A DNA stretch of 11,414 nucleotides from Acidobacteriota bacterium (GTDB lineage: Bacteria; Acidobacteriota; Vicinamibacteria; Vicinamibacterales; SCN-69-37): NCBI GenBank assembly GCA_021824055.1, contig JAKALV010000083.1, positions 1 through 11,414 of the forward strand, written 5' to 3'. A program made the position numbers and the translations under genes. Shown here piece after piece: positions 1 through 6,321 of the stretch; position 1 is the stretch's first letter, and every line of letters begins with the position of its first letter. The notes below the pieces were generated by a model. That model was not told where the DNA came from. It saw only the letters and a program-made list of their open reading frames with translations, and made no database searches.

Positions 1-177
1 GCGAACCACTGCTTCGACACCGTGGCAGCCACGCTGTCGCCGCGCGAGATCATGTACTCGTGGTCGGTGAAATTGCCGGACGCCGCCAGATCGTCCGGGG
101 CCCGGCACATCCACGGTGAACCGGCAGTTGAAGAACGTGAACAGTTCCTTCTTCACGACGGCCACGAGGGTAGTGGG
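1..177 (-). pseudogene. LURP-one-related family protein, 5'-truncated and frameshifted fragment
   Basis: Minus-strand translation of 177-97 gives a run including VKKELFTF and RFTVDVPGP. One base further along (frame change at about position 96) the reading continues from 95 as DDLAASGNFTDHEY and VAATVSKQWF to the window edge. Joined, this matches the second half of LURP-one-related (phospholipid scramblase-like, COG4894) proteins, which carry a VKKKLFTxFxDRFTVDVPGPDDL...DHEY...VATVSKxWF pattern. That assignment is from memory of the family. The roughly 90 N-terminal residues usual for the family are absent. An in-frame TAG (180-178) lies immediately upstream and no good start codon follows it. 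The C-terminus lies outside the window. The extra base sits in a G/C run (95-105), so it could be a sequencing or assembly error, but the missing 5' half is independent of that. The family's function is poorly defined. Confidence 0.62.
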
Positions 178-315
178 CTACTTTGATTTTCCAATGTATA
201 ACTTGGCCGGTTTTGGCTTGGTCCGTGGCGTGGCCTTCGGAGCCGGATTGGCCTTCGGTTTCTGGGCCTTTGGCGGGTCCGGTAGCACGTCCACGAGGGG
301 CCAAATCAGCGTCAT
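178..315 (-). CDS. Small Lys/Pro-rich hypothetical protein (45 aa)
   Basis: An ATG at 315-313 lies 10 bases after the TAA of the methyltransferase fragment, and the frame stays open to TAG at 180-178. The product begins MTLIWPLVDVLPDPP and continues as a lysine-, proline- and alanine-rich tail ending KLYIGKSK, which is very basic and probably disordered. I do not recognise a family. Its position right behind the methyltransferase suggests co-transcription with the R-M genes. No convincing Shine-Dalgarno sequence precedes the ATG. An alternative ATG at 366 would overlap the methyltransferase end by 41 bases and add 17 residues. The LURP-one fragment continues in the same frame just past the TAG, so this ORF may instead be debris at the island junction. 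Confidence 0.4.
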   Translation of the reverse strand: MTLIWPLVDVLPDPPKAQKPKANPAPKATPRTKPKPAKLYIGKSK

Positions 316-325
316 GTTCGGGTCT

Positions 326-979
326 TTAGTGGTCCAGCATGTCCAACTGGCCCGCGTCGGACTCAAGCTGCTTTGCAGCCTTAAGGACTTCCTCGCTCAT
401 TGGGATTTCAAGGCGCCTGCCATCCTCGACAATTTCGCGAATCGTGACGATGCTGATCTTGTCGTAGTTGCGCCCCATGTCCGCGTGTTTGAACTGACCG
501 GCCGCCTTCGCCTCTTTGACCATAGGGCTGCTCGGATCTTCCAGCGTGATCAGTACGGCCATATCGGCCTCTTCGCGCCCCATGTCGCCACGTAGCGTGG
601 CGATGTCCCCACGGTTCACCCCGCCAGACTTCACCTGAAAAATGATCTTGGCGTTGTCGCGTTTAGTGGTCTTGAAGTAGGCGCGAGCGTCAATCCCTGC
701 GTCCGCGCCCTTCTTGTCATTGATGACCGAGCGGTTATTCGTGTATGTGAGGACCGCCCATTTCTCAAACTCCTTCCTGAGCCGGTCGTCTTTCTTGTGG
801 GCTAACGCCACGGCCGATTTCATGTCTCGTGGGATGCCATCGAGTGAGACGGCCTCGACCATCTTGCCGCCGAACTGTCGTTCCAGTCGGCGCAAGATCA
901 CGGCGATAGATTGGTATGTGATGTCCATCCCAATCCACCTGCGGCGCAGTTGCTGCGCGACGAACACTGTCGTGCCGCA
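326..979 (-). pseudogene. DNA methyltransferase C-terminal fragment fused to an Mrr-like nuclease domain
   Basis: The reading frame begins exactly at the IS edge with CGTTVFVAQQLRRRWIGMDI. This is the tail of the SAM-binding FxGxG motif of N6-adenine/N4-cytosine methyltransferases (family knowledge: FCGCGTT...RRWIGIDIT). Counting from the first in-frame GTG (967), about 213 residues follow. After a linker there is a restriction-endonuclease-like segment with KKGADAGID (residues 85-93) and IIFQVKSGG (108-116), a GxD...QxK variant of the PD-(D/E)xK site seen in Mrr-type domains. Such nuclease-fused methyltransferases are usually several hundred residues. Here everything before the FxGxG tail is gone, including the DPPY-type catalytic loop, so no methylation activity is expected. 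The nuclease half is complete in frame to TAA at 328-326 but has no clear start signal. It was probably the last large gene of the R-M operon. Confidence 0.8.
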
Positions 980-1003
980 TGAGCTTGACCCGATTCCGTG
1001 GAC
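980..1003 (+). repeat. IS3-family terminal inverted repeat, orfB side (24 bp)
   Basis: Starts TGAGCTTGACCC at 980 and ends CGTGGAC at 1003. It is an exact reverse complement of 2213-2236. It lies 7 bases beyond the orfB stop codon (1011-1013) and marks the transposase 3' end of the element. Confidence 0.95.
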
Positions 1004-1010
1004 GGTTTAA

Positions 1011-1907
1011 TTACGCCACTTGAGTCATCGCGCGTCGCTCGAAGGCGGCCGGACTGATCCGACCGACCGACGAGTGCCGGCGTCGTTGGTTATAGAACAC
1101 TTCGATGTAGTCGAACAACTCCATCTTCGCGTCGCCGTAGCTCGCGAACTGGTCCGCCAGCTCGCTCTTGACCGTCGAGAAGAAGCTTTCCATCACGGCG
1201 TTGTCGTAACAATTGCCGCGGCGGCTCATGCTGCACACGATGCCGCGCGCCGCGAGGAGGTCTTGGTAGTCCTCGCTCGCGTAGGTGCCGCCCTGGTCGG
1301 AGTGATGCAGCAGGCCGATCGCCGGGCATCGGCGCTTGAACGCCATCTCGAGCGCCTTGATGGTCAGGTGGCGATCATTCGCTGCGCTCACTGCCCAGCC
1401 GACGACGAACCGCGAGAACAGATCCAGGATCACCGCCAGGTAGAGTTTGCTGCTCGTGCCGATGACGAACTCGGTGGTGTCGCCGACCCAACGTTGATTC
1501 GGGGCCGCTGCCGTGAACTGCCGGGCGAGCAGGTTGTCCGCCACCGGTTGATCGTGATCGCTCATCGTCGTGTGCTTGTACCGCTTGCGGACCCGCGCTT
1601 TCAGACCTTCTTCTTGCATGAGCCGCACGATCCGCTTCCGGCTGACGCGCGCCTGCAGATCGATCAGATCATCGTGGACACGCGGACTCCCGTAGTTGCC
1701 CCGGCTTTCGGCAAACGACGTGTGGACGAGCACTTTCAACCGGCGATCGTCGCGGGCATGCGCCGATTCCGGCCGAGTCCGCCACGCATAGAACCCGCTC
1801 GGCGTCACCTGCAAACACCGGCACAGGATCGTGACGGTGTGGTGGGCCCTCTCCACAGCGATGAACCGGAATCTTACCGGCTCTGCTTCGCGAAGAAGGC
1901 CGCGGCT
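1011..1907 (-). CDS. IS3-family transposase OrfB (DDE integrase core)
   Basis: In the -1 frame relative to orfA, this frame continues from the A7 run (1913-1907) for 298 codons to TAA at 1013-1011. Visible features in order are an N-terminal region with VRFRFIAVERAHH, an HTH_21-like part (ESRGNYGSPRVHDDL, RIVRLMQEEGL), and an rve integrase core with the catalytic triad: D in WVGDTTEF, D in LLHHSDQGGTYAS, E in NAVMESFFSTVKSEL. A typical IS3 tail follows (YNQRRRHSSVGRISPAAFE). It catalyses copy-out/paste-in transposition as an OrfAB fusion. No ATG or strong ribosome-binding site sits at the start of the orfB-specific segment, so expression by frameshifting from orfA is most likely. The coordinates given begin at the first codon after the slip. 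Confidence 0.93.
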   Translation of the reverse strand, partial: SRGLLREAEPVRFRFIAVERAHHTVTILCRCLQVTPSGFYAWRTRPESAHARDDRRLKVLVHTSFAESRGNYGSPRVHDDLIDLQARVSRKRIVRLMQEEGLKARVRKRYKHTTMSDHDQPVADNLLARQFTAAAPNQRWVGDTTEFVIGTSSKLYLAVILDLFSRFVVGWAVSAANDRHLTIKALEMAFKRRCPAIGLLHHSDQGGTYASEDYQDLLAARGIVCSMSRRGNCYDNAVMESFFSTVKSELADQFASYGDAKMELFDYIEVFYNQRRRHSSVGRISPAAFERRAMTQVA

Positions 1908-2191
1908 TTTTTTAGGATGTCGCGCTCCTCGGCCAGGATGCGATTCTCTTTGCGGAGCCGGGCAAGCTCCTCGCGCTCCGCCTTCATCAGCCCGCTCTTG
2001 CCCTTGGTCTGCTCCGCGCGCGCGTGCTCGACCCACTGACGGAGCGCGGACGCGGTCAGATCCAGCTCCCGCGCGACCGCCCCGACGGTCCGCCCCTCAT
2101 CGAGGACCAGTCGTACGGCCCCCACTTTGAACTCCTCCGTGAACTGTCGTCGTGCGCGTCGGCCTGACTTGGTTGATCCCATTCTGGACAT
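1874..2191 (-). CDS. IS3-family transposase OrfA (HTH_Tnp_1 with leucine zipper)
   Basis: The product is 105 residues from the ATG at 2191-2189, ending TAA at 1876-1874. The N-terminal part (RRQFTEEFKVGAVRLVLDEG...VARELDLTASALRQWV) is the HTH_Tnp_1 DNA-binding fold that recognises the IS ends. The C-terminal EREELARLRKENRILAEERDILKK is a heptad leucine zipper for dimerisation, ending at the frameshift site, and AAAFFAKQSR closes the protein. I prefer the ATG at 2191 because GAGAGG lies about 8 bases upstream. An in-frame GTG at 2218 would start inside the terminal repeat and is less likely. OrfA alone usually acts as a regulator; fused to OrfB it forms the active transposase. Confidence 0.92.
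   Translation of the reverse strand: MSRMGSTKSGRRARRQFTEEFKVGAVRLVLDEGRTVGAVARELDLTASALRQWVEHARAEQTKGKSGLMKAEREELARLRKENRILAEERDILKKAAAFFAKQSR
1907..1913 (-). promoter_or_regulatory. Programmed -1 ribosomal frameshift site (A7)
   Basis: The minus strand reads CTA AAA AAA GCC in the orfA frame. Slipping back one base on the run of seven A gives AAA AAA AGC, the orfB frame. This A_AAA_AAA/G arrangement at the end of the OrfA zipper is the standard IS3-family device for making OrfAB. The fusion joins ...ERDILKK to SRGLLREAEPVRF. Confidence 0.88.
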
Positions 2192-2212
2192 CGTATCCGC
2201 CTCTCGGAAAGT

Positions 2213-2236
2213 GTCCACGGAATCGGGTCAAGCTCA
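2213..2236 (-). repeat. IS3-family terminal inverted repeat, orfA side (24 bp)
   Basis: Exact reverse complement of 980-1003. Its outer edge abuts codon 30 of the methyltransferase stub (TTC at 2239-2237). The first three bases of the element on the minus strand (TGA, 2236-2234) provide an immediate stop codon to that stub. Confidence 0.95.
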
Positions 2237-2326
2237 GAACCGATACTTCTCGGGCAACGACTTGCCCTCGGAGATCAGCTTGGTAAGGTCGCGTTTCTCG
2301 GCGTCGGTGAGTTCGTAGTCAGCCAT
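2234..2326 (-). pseudogene. Type III-like Mod methyltransferase, N-terminal 30-codon stub cut by the IS
   Basis: The ATG at 2326-2324 starts two bases after the TGA of the helicase gene. The 30 codons begin MADYELTDAEKRDLTKLI and end LPEKYRF, followed at once by TGA from the IS end. From family knowledge, this is the usual opening of adenine-specific Mod methyltransferases that pair with this type of DEAH helicase, where KYRF is normally followed by LLFEDKREVEL-type sequence. The tight spacing indicates an operon with translational coupling (res-mod). The rest of the gene is not across the IS: the far side resumes at a SAM-motif tail near the other end of a methyltransferase, of a type (nuclease-fused) that I do not associate with this N-terminus. 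The stub is therefore a non-functional remnant. Confidence 0.82.
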
Positions 2327-2328
2327 GA

Positions 2329-5055
2329 TCAGGATTGATACTCAGTGAAGCTCGCCGCGAGGCCAGCGAGGGTCTTCGGCGGCACACCCCGTTCGAAGCC
2401 CAATTGATCGACGTAGATGAATCGGTAGGTCTTGCCCGACTGACCGTCCGCCTTCGTGGCGGCCGTGGCGTCTTCGCACCACTGTCGCAGGCGACTCATC
2501 TTCTGCGGTACATCGATTTCAGCCCGGCCTTTCGTCTCGATGATCCACACCGTTCCGTCAGCCGTGCGGACGATGAAGTCCGGAACGTAGTTGGCGAGAT
2601 CGCCGCCGGCCTTCACGTAGTCGAGCTTGAATCCAACAGCCAGGTAGTTCTTGGCGAAAGCGGTGACATCGGAGGCATCGTTCAGGAACGCAGCAAACGA
2701 CAACTCGAACCCCCCTGAATTCGGCTCCCCCAGCGTCTTGTTGAAGATGCATTTGGACGACGGCAGGGACGCACGGCGCTCTGTGCGAAACGGTCGCATC
2801 TCCTTGAGCCGGATCCAGTATTCGACGCGCGTGGTGCCCGATTCCTGAATCGTCAGCGCGTTGATGCTCGCCTTGAACGCATCGTAGAGAATCTTGCCCG
2901 CCTCCGGTTCAGAGAGGTTCCTCAGGATAACCGGATCTTCCAGGTTGACCGGCGAGCCTTCGAACAGACACTCGCGCATGAAGGTTTTCACCTTTGAGTA
3001 GAGCACGTCATAGCCGCCGACCAGCCGCAGATCCTTGAGCAGTTGTCGGGCGAAGAACGCGACGACCGCTCGGTAGTCCGTCAGCCCGGCGCCATCGAGC
3101 TGGATCGTGTGGTGCGTCTCGTCTTCAAGCATCAGCTTGAAGACGATCTTGCGCGTTTGCTCTTCGGAGAATGCCTTCAGCGGCAGACGCTTGTTACCAA
3201 GAGCTGCCGGATCGAGCGCATCGAGATCCTTGAAGTCCCTGTGAAATCGTCGAGTCAACCGCGGCAGGGGAATATCGAGTGCGTCGATGTCTTTCGCCGT
3301 GTCCGCGGAATCAACTTCGACCACGATCTGGGATCGGCCACCGTCGACGCCGGCGCCCATGGGGACACGCTCGAACGTAACGCCTTCGCTCTGGATCGAC
3401 TCAACAAAATCCATAAAGGCCGAGGTGCCCATGACGGAAACCGTTTCTTGTTCATCAGAACCGAAGTACATGCGGCGCAGACCTCGGCCGAGGGTCTGCT
3501 CTGGCAGGATATTGCTCTGCGACGAGTACGCACGAAGTCCAACGATCGTCGTGACGTTCCTGACGTCCCAGCCCTCTTTCAACATCAGGACGGACACGAT
3601 GGCCTTGTAGGGCGACTTCAGAGAGTCGATCTCGTTCGACTGCTTTCGCAGTTCTTCGAGTTCTTCTTGCTTCTTGCCGCTGGCCGCTTCGGATATCTCT
3701 CCGTTGTTCTTCGTGTGAATGACCAGTACCGCATCCTGAAGCTCGGGGCAGATCTTCTGAAGGTACGCGCCAACCTCGTCGCAGTTCCTCGTGTCGTCAA
3801 CCATGACAAAGAGCACCGCCTTCTTGCCGAGGGCCTGATGCTCTGCGTAGCTCTTGCGCCACTCCTCGATACCGAGGCGGAGGTAGTCGTCGTAGCGCTC
3901 GGAGAAGATTGCGCTGGTCGCTTCACTCAGGCGAGCGCGGCTGGCAGCGTCAGGGAGAACCGGGTGCTTCACGACGTTCTGGTGGATGGCTTCCACCAAC
4001 GGATAATCCGACACCGTTTGAATGAAGATCGAGCCGTCGTCATGGCGTGGCGTCGCGGTGACGTCCACCTGCAAGGCGAGTTTGCCGTCGCGCTGCAGGA
4101 GCCGGTGGTGAATGTCTTGAATCGACTTGAACCACGCCATCCTCTCGTCGTGGATGTGGTGGGCCTCATCATTGAATACGGCGAGCTCGTTGATCTCACG
4201 AACGATCTCGCCGAGATCAACCTTGCTATCGGTTGTCTTGCCCGAAGGCTTCCGCCCAAAAGGCTCAAGGAAGTAGTCGCTCAGGTCATCGTCTTCAAGC
4301 GACGGCTCGCGCACATCGCCAAGAAACACGCGGTGAATGTTCGTCAGGAAGATATTTCCGGTCTCCCTCACGGCGCGCACTTCGTCCTGAATGTGCAGCG
4401 TGACCTGAAACTCATCGCGCCAGTTGCGTCCGTCGAATCCGTTGTCGGGGAGAATGGGGTCATTGAAGAAGATCTTCAACCCGTCGAAGTCCGCGCGAAG
4501 GCGATCGAGGACGATGATGTTCGGGGCGATGACGAGGAAGTTTCGAGCCAGTGTCGAGTCCGGCTCGTAGAGCTTGTGGAAGAAGCTCCATGCCAGGAGC
4601 AGCGACAGCACCTTCGTCTTGCCGGACCCCGTCGCCATCTTGAGAACGTAGCGCGGCCAATCTTCGGCGAACATGCCCGAGGACACTGCGCCGGACGCAT
4701 CAAACCGGATCAGGTCGTATTTATCGCGCGCCTTCTTGACGTCGTAGAGCCAAATCAGCGTTTCCACCGCTTCGCGCTGTGCGAAGTAGTAGCGAAATGG
4801 TTCCAGGCTGCCGTCGGCCTGTTCGAGCAGGTGTTCCCGTTCAAACCACCAGTTCAGCAAGCTCTTCGATGTCGCGGACGCGCCGACATAGCCGGCGGTT
4901 CGCCAGTTGTAGACCTCCTGTCGAATCTTTGCGACAAGCGGTGGTAACAGGCGGTCGTACGCCGTCGCCCGCAGGGTTTCGTCAGCAGGAAACCACCGCT
5001 GCGATGGAACAAGCGGCGCGTACGGTGAACGAGGGAAGTCGGGATGCAGTCCCAT
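2329..5055 (-). CDS. Type III-like restriction subunit: DEAH helicase with C-terminal PD-(D/E)xK nuclease
   Basis: The product is 908 residues from the ATG at 5055-5053 (MGLHPDFPRSPYAPLVPSQRWFP), the conserved N-terminus of this Res-like family. An in-frame TTG at 5136 would add 27 residues that look non-coding. Helicase motifs in order: Walker A ATGSGKT (141-147), DEAH box in FNDEAHH (296-299), motif III VTATP (332-336), motif V VLMLKEGWDV (489-498) and motif VI EQTLGRGLRR (519-528). A nuclease site YVPDFIV...IIETKGR follows near the C-terminus (D826, E840, K842). In type III-like systems such a protein translocates on DNA and cuts it only in complex with a Mod methyltransferase that reads the site. 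All motifs are present and the frame is unbroken, yet the coupled mod gene two bases downstream is destroyed by the IS. The protein may be idle, use another Mod, or be recently orphaned. No strong ribosome-binding site is visible. Confidence 0.92.
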   Translation of the reverse strand: MGLHPDFPRSPYAPLVPSQRWFPADETLRATAYDRLLPPLVAKIRQEVYNWRTAGYVGASATSKSLLNWWFEREHLLEQADGSLEPFRYYFAQREAVETLIWLYDVKKARDKYDLIRFDASGAVSSGMFAEDWPRYVLKMATGSGKTKVLSLLLAWSFFHKLYEPDSTLARNFLVIAPNIIVLDRLRADFDGLKIFFNDPILPDNGFDGRNWRDEFQVTLHIQDEVRAVRETGNIFLTNIHRVFLGDVREPSLEDDDLSDYFLEPFGRKPSGKTTDSKVDLGEIVREINELAVFNDEAHHIHDERMAWFKSIQDIHHRLLQRDGKLALQVDVTATPRHDDGSIFIQTVSDYPLVEAIHQNVVKHPVLPDAASRARLSEATSAIFSERYDDYLRLGIEEWRKSYAEHQALGKKAVLFVMVDDTRNCDEVGAYLQKICPELQDAVLVIHTKNNGEISEAASGKKQEELEELRKQSNEIDSLKSPYKAIVSVLMLKEGWDVRNVTTIVGLRAYSSQSNILPEQTLGRGLRRMYFGSDEQETVSVMGTSAFMDFVESIQSEGVTFERVPMGAGVDGGRSQIVVEVDSADTAKDIDALDIPLPRLTRRFHRDFKDLDALDPAALGNKRLPLKAFSEEQTRKIVFKLMLEDETHHTIQLDGAGLTDYRAVVAFFARQLLKDLRLVGGYDVLYSKVKTFMRECLFEGSPVNLEDPVILRNLSEPEAGKILYDAFKASINALTIQESGTTRVEYWIRLKEMRPFRTERRASLPSSKCIFNKTLGEPNSGGFELSFAAFLNDASDVTAFAKNYLAVGFKLDYVKAGGDLANYVPDFIVRTADGTVWIIETKGRAEIDVPQKMSRLRQWCEDATAATKADGQSGKTYRFIYVDQLGFERGVPPKTLAGLAASFTEYQS

Positions 5056-5155
5056 AGGCCCGGCGCAATGATAGTCGTTCGGGAGGGTGACGGGTTCGGG
5101 GTTCAGGCTTCGGCCTTTCCCGCCACACGGGAGCAAGGCATCCTATACTTTCTAC
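5056..5155. promoter_or_regulatory. Divergent intergenic region between res and copC
   Basis: About 100 bases separate the res start from the copC-like start, which is read in the opposite direction. On the plus strand TATACT (5144-5149) lies only six bases before the copC ATG, a -10-like box placed so that the transcript would start at or next to the start codon. I see no good TTGACA-like -35. On the minus strand no clear promoter or ribosome-binding site for res stands out. The right boundary of the R-M island should lie in this stretch. Confidence 0.45.
5144..5149 (+). promoter_or_regulatory. -10-like box for the copC-copD pair, probably leaderless
   Basis: TATACT ends six bases before the ATG at 5156. 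There is no Shine-Dalgarno sequence in the usual window. The spacing would place transcription start at about the A of the ATG, suggesting a leaderless mRNA. TACACT before the GH127 start (6906-6911) has the same layout. Confidence 0.45.
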
Positions 5156-5521
5156 ATGCGCAATCGAATCGCCTTACTTCTTGTGGCGGTCTCCGTGTGG
5201 CTGGCCGCGCCCAGCGCCTTCTTCCATTTCGAACTGCTTCGCAGCACGCCGGCCAACAAGGCCGCGCTGACCACGCCGCCGGCGCGGCTGCAGCTGTGGT
5301 TCTCGCAACTGCCGGCCGCCGGCGTGAGCCATCTGACCCTGACAACCGGCCAGAAGGACGTGGCCGTTTCGAAGACCGTGATCGTGACGAAGGACAAGTC
5401 GATGTACGTTGACCCGGTCGCGCCCCTCGCGCCCGGCCCGTACGTCATTCACTGGCGTGGCGCGGGCGACGACGGCCACGTGCAGTCGGGCGAGATCGCT
5501 TTCAGCGTGGCGGCCAGGTAG
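5156..5521 (+). CDS. CopC-domain periplasmic copper-binding protein
   Basis: The product is 121 residues. Residues 1-20 form a signal peptide (RNR, then a hydrophobic stretch, then AAPSA). The mature part is a short beta-rich domain: HFELLRSTPANKAALTTPPARLQLWFS (24-50) is the CopC opening, and HWRGAGDDGHVQSGEIAFSV (99-118) is the CopC closing motif. Known CopC proteins bind Cu(II) through the N-terminal His and the Asp and His of the DGH motif. The likely equivalents here are H24, D106 and H108. H24 lies about three residues inside the predicted mature end, so it would not be the first residue if cleavage is after SA. The start is chosen because the signal peptide begins there; an upstream ATG at 5087 would precede the -10 box. 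It is followed two bases later by copD, which points to copper handling in the periplasm. Confidence 0.82.
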   Translation: MRNRIALLLVAVSVWLAAPSAFFHFELLRSTPANKAALTTPPARLQLWFSQLPAAGVSHLTLTTGQKDVAVSKTVIVTKDKSMYVDPVAPLAPGPYVIHWRGAGDDGHVQSGEIAFSVAAR

Positions 5522-5523
5522 AC

Positions 5524-6321
5524 ATGACGTTCGCCCGCTGGGCGCTGCTCGCCAGCGCGCTCGGCGTCACGGGCTCGTTCGGCGCCACGTTGCTCGCGTA
5601 CCCCGCGAACCCGCGCGTGATGCGGATCGGACGGAACGCGGCGTGGGCGTTGGTGCTGTCGTCGCTCTTCGTCATCGCCGCCCAGCTCTACGCCTGGTTC
5701 GGCGTCGAGGGCTACAGCGATCCGGCCAACCTCTGGACGATGCTGTCGATCACGCTGTGGGGACTGCACTGGACGTGGCTGGCCACGGCCGCGGTCGCGG
5801 CGGCGGTCGTGCTCACGGTGGCGACGCGCAATCCGCGCGCGTGGATCTTCGCGAGCGGCTTCTCGGCGTTGGGCGTGGCCGCGATGGTGCCGCTGATCGG
5901 GCACGGCGGCACGCACGACGCGGTCATTCTGTTCTGGCATCGGGTGCACGTGTTCGGCGCGGGCACGTGGATCGGCTCGCTCGCCGTAGTGGCGCTCGCG
6001 GGCCGCGCCGATCCGCCGGCCCTGCTCGCGTCGCTCCGTCGATTCGCGCCGATCGCGTTCACCGGAGCGGCGTTGATCGCGATCTCCGGCGCGGCGCTCG
6101 CGTGGATCCACATGCGGCCGCTCTCGACGTTCTGGACGACCGACTACGGACGCGTGCTGACGGCCAAAATTGCCGCCACGCTCATCGTCGGCGCACTGGG
6201 TTTCGTCAACTGGCGCGGGCCGCGGCTGCGCGTGGTGATCGCTGAAGTGACGATCGCCGTGTTCGTGGTGCTCGCGCTCACCGCGTGGCTGTCAGGGCTC
6301 GAAATGCCGGGCGGGCATTAG
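5524..6321 (+). CDS. CopD-family copper transport membrane protein
   Basis: The product is 265 residues with about eight hydrophobic segments (approximately 5-25, 37-58, 75-100, 106-126, 139-159, 175-195, 212-230 and 238-258). The motif FWHRVHVFGAGTWIGSL (137-152) is the hallmark of the CopD domain, and TTDYGRVLTAKIAATL with LGFVNW (205-230) is the conserved C-terminal part. Histidines H127, H139 and H142 are candidate metal ligands. CopD proteins sit in the inner membrane and are thought to move copper together with CopC. The gene starts two bases after the copC stop, so the two are surely co-transcribed and probably translationally coupled. Only a weak AGG precedes the ATG. It ends at the 6321-6354 hairpin. 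Confidence 0.85.
   Translation: MTFARWALLASALGVTGSFGATLLAYPANPRVMRIGRNAAWALVLSSLFVIAAQLYAWFGVEGYSDPANLWTMLSITLWGLHWTWLATAAVAAAVVLTVATRNPRAWIFASGFSALGVAAMVPLIGHGGTHDAVILFWHRVHVFGAGTWIGSLAVVALAGRADPPALLASLRRFAPIAFTGAALIAISGAALAWIHMRPLSTFWTTDYGRVLTAKIAATLIVGALGFVNWRGPRLRVVIAEVTIAVFVVLALTAWLSGLEMPGGH

Larger units (their letters stand above)
980..2236 (-). mobile_element. IS3-family insertion sequence, complete (1257 bp)
   Basis: The element is bounded by perfect 24-bp inverted repeats (980-1003 and 2213-2236) that start TGAGCTTGACCC and carry the TG...CA tips usual for IS3-family elements. Inside, on the minus strand, are an orfA with a helix-turn-helix and leucine zipper and an overlapping orfB in the -1 frame with a DDE integrase core. 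An A7 slippery run lies in the overlap. Length and layout fit the family (about 1.2-1.5 kb). The immediate flanks are ...CCGCA on the left and GAACC on the right, so no 3-4 bp target duplication is visible. The element separates an N-terminal methyltransferase stub (2326-2237) from a C-terminal methyltransferase fragment (979-326). Both ORFs look intact, so it may still be able to move. Confidence 0.95.

Noticed and set aside
1020..2039. 339-codon plus-strand open frame across the IS
   Set aside because: It lies fully antisense to the orfA/orfB transposase genes and shows no domain; the IS coding strand is clearly minus.
2192..2218. OrfA start at GTG 2218
   Set aside because: It falls inside the terminal inverted repeat, and the ATG at 2191 has a better-placed ribosome-binding sequence.
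3043..4947. 634-codon plus-strand open frame opposite the helicase gene
   Set aside because: It is the antisense shadow of res. The product has no recognisable family and is rich in Arg/Val/Leu as expected from a GC-rich complementary frame, while the minus strand carries all helicase motifs in order.
5056..5136. 27-residue N-terminal extension of the helicase from TTG at 5136
   Set aside because: The family N-terminus MGLHPDFPRSPYA starts at the ATG at 5055, and the extension reads like untranslated spacer.
5409..6245. 278-codon plus-strand frame overlapping copC and copD
   Set aside because: It is an Arg-rich GC shadow frame of copD with no domain; copC and copD match known families in their own frames.
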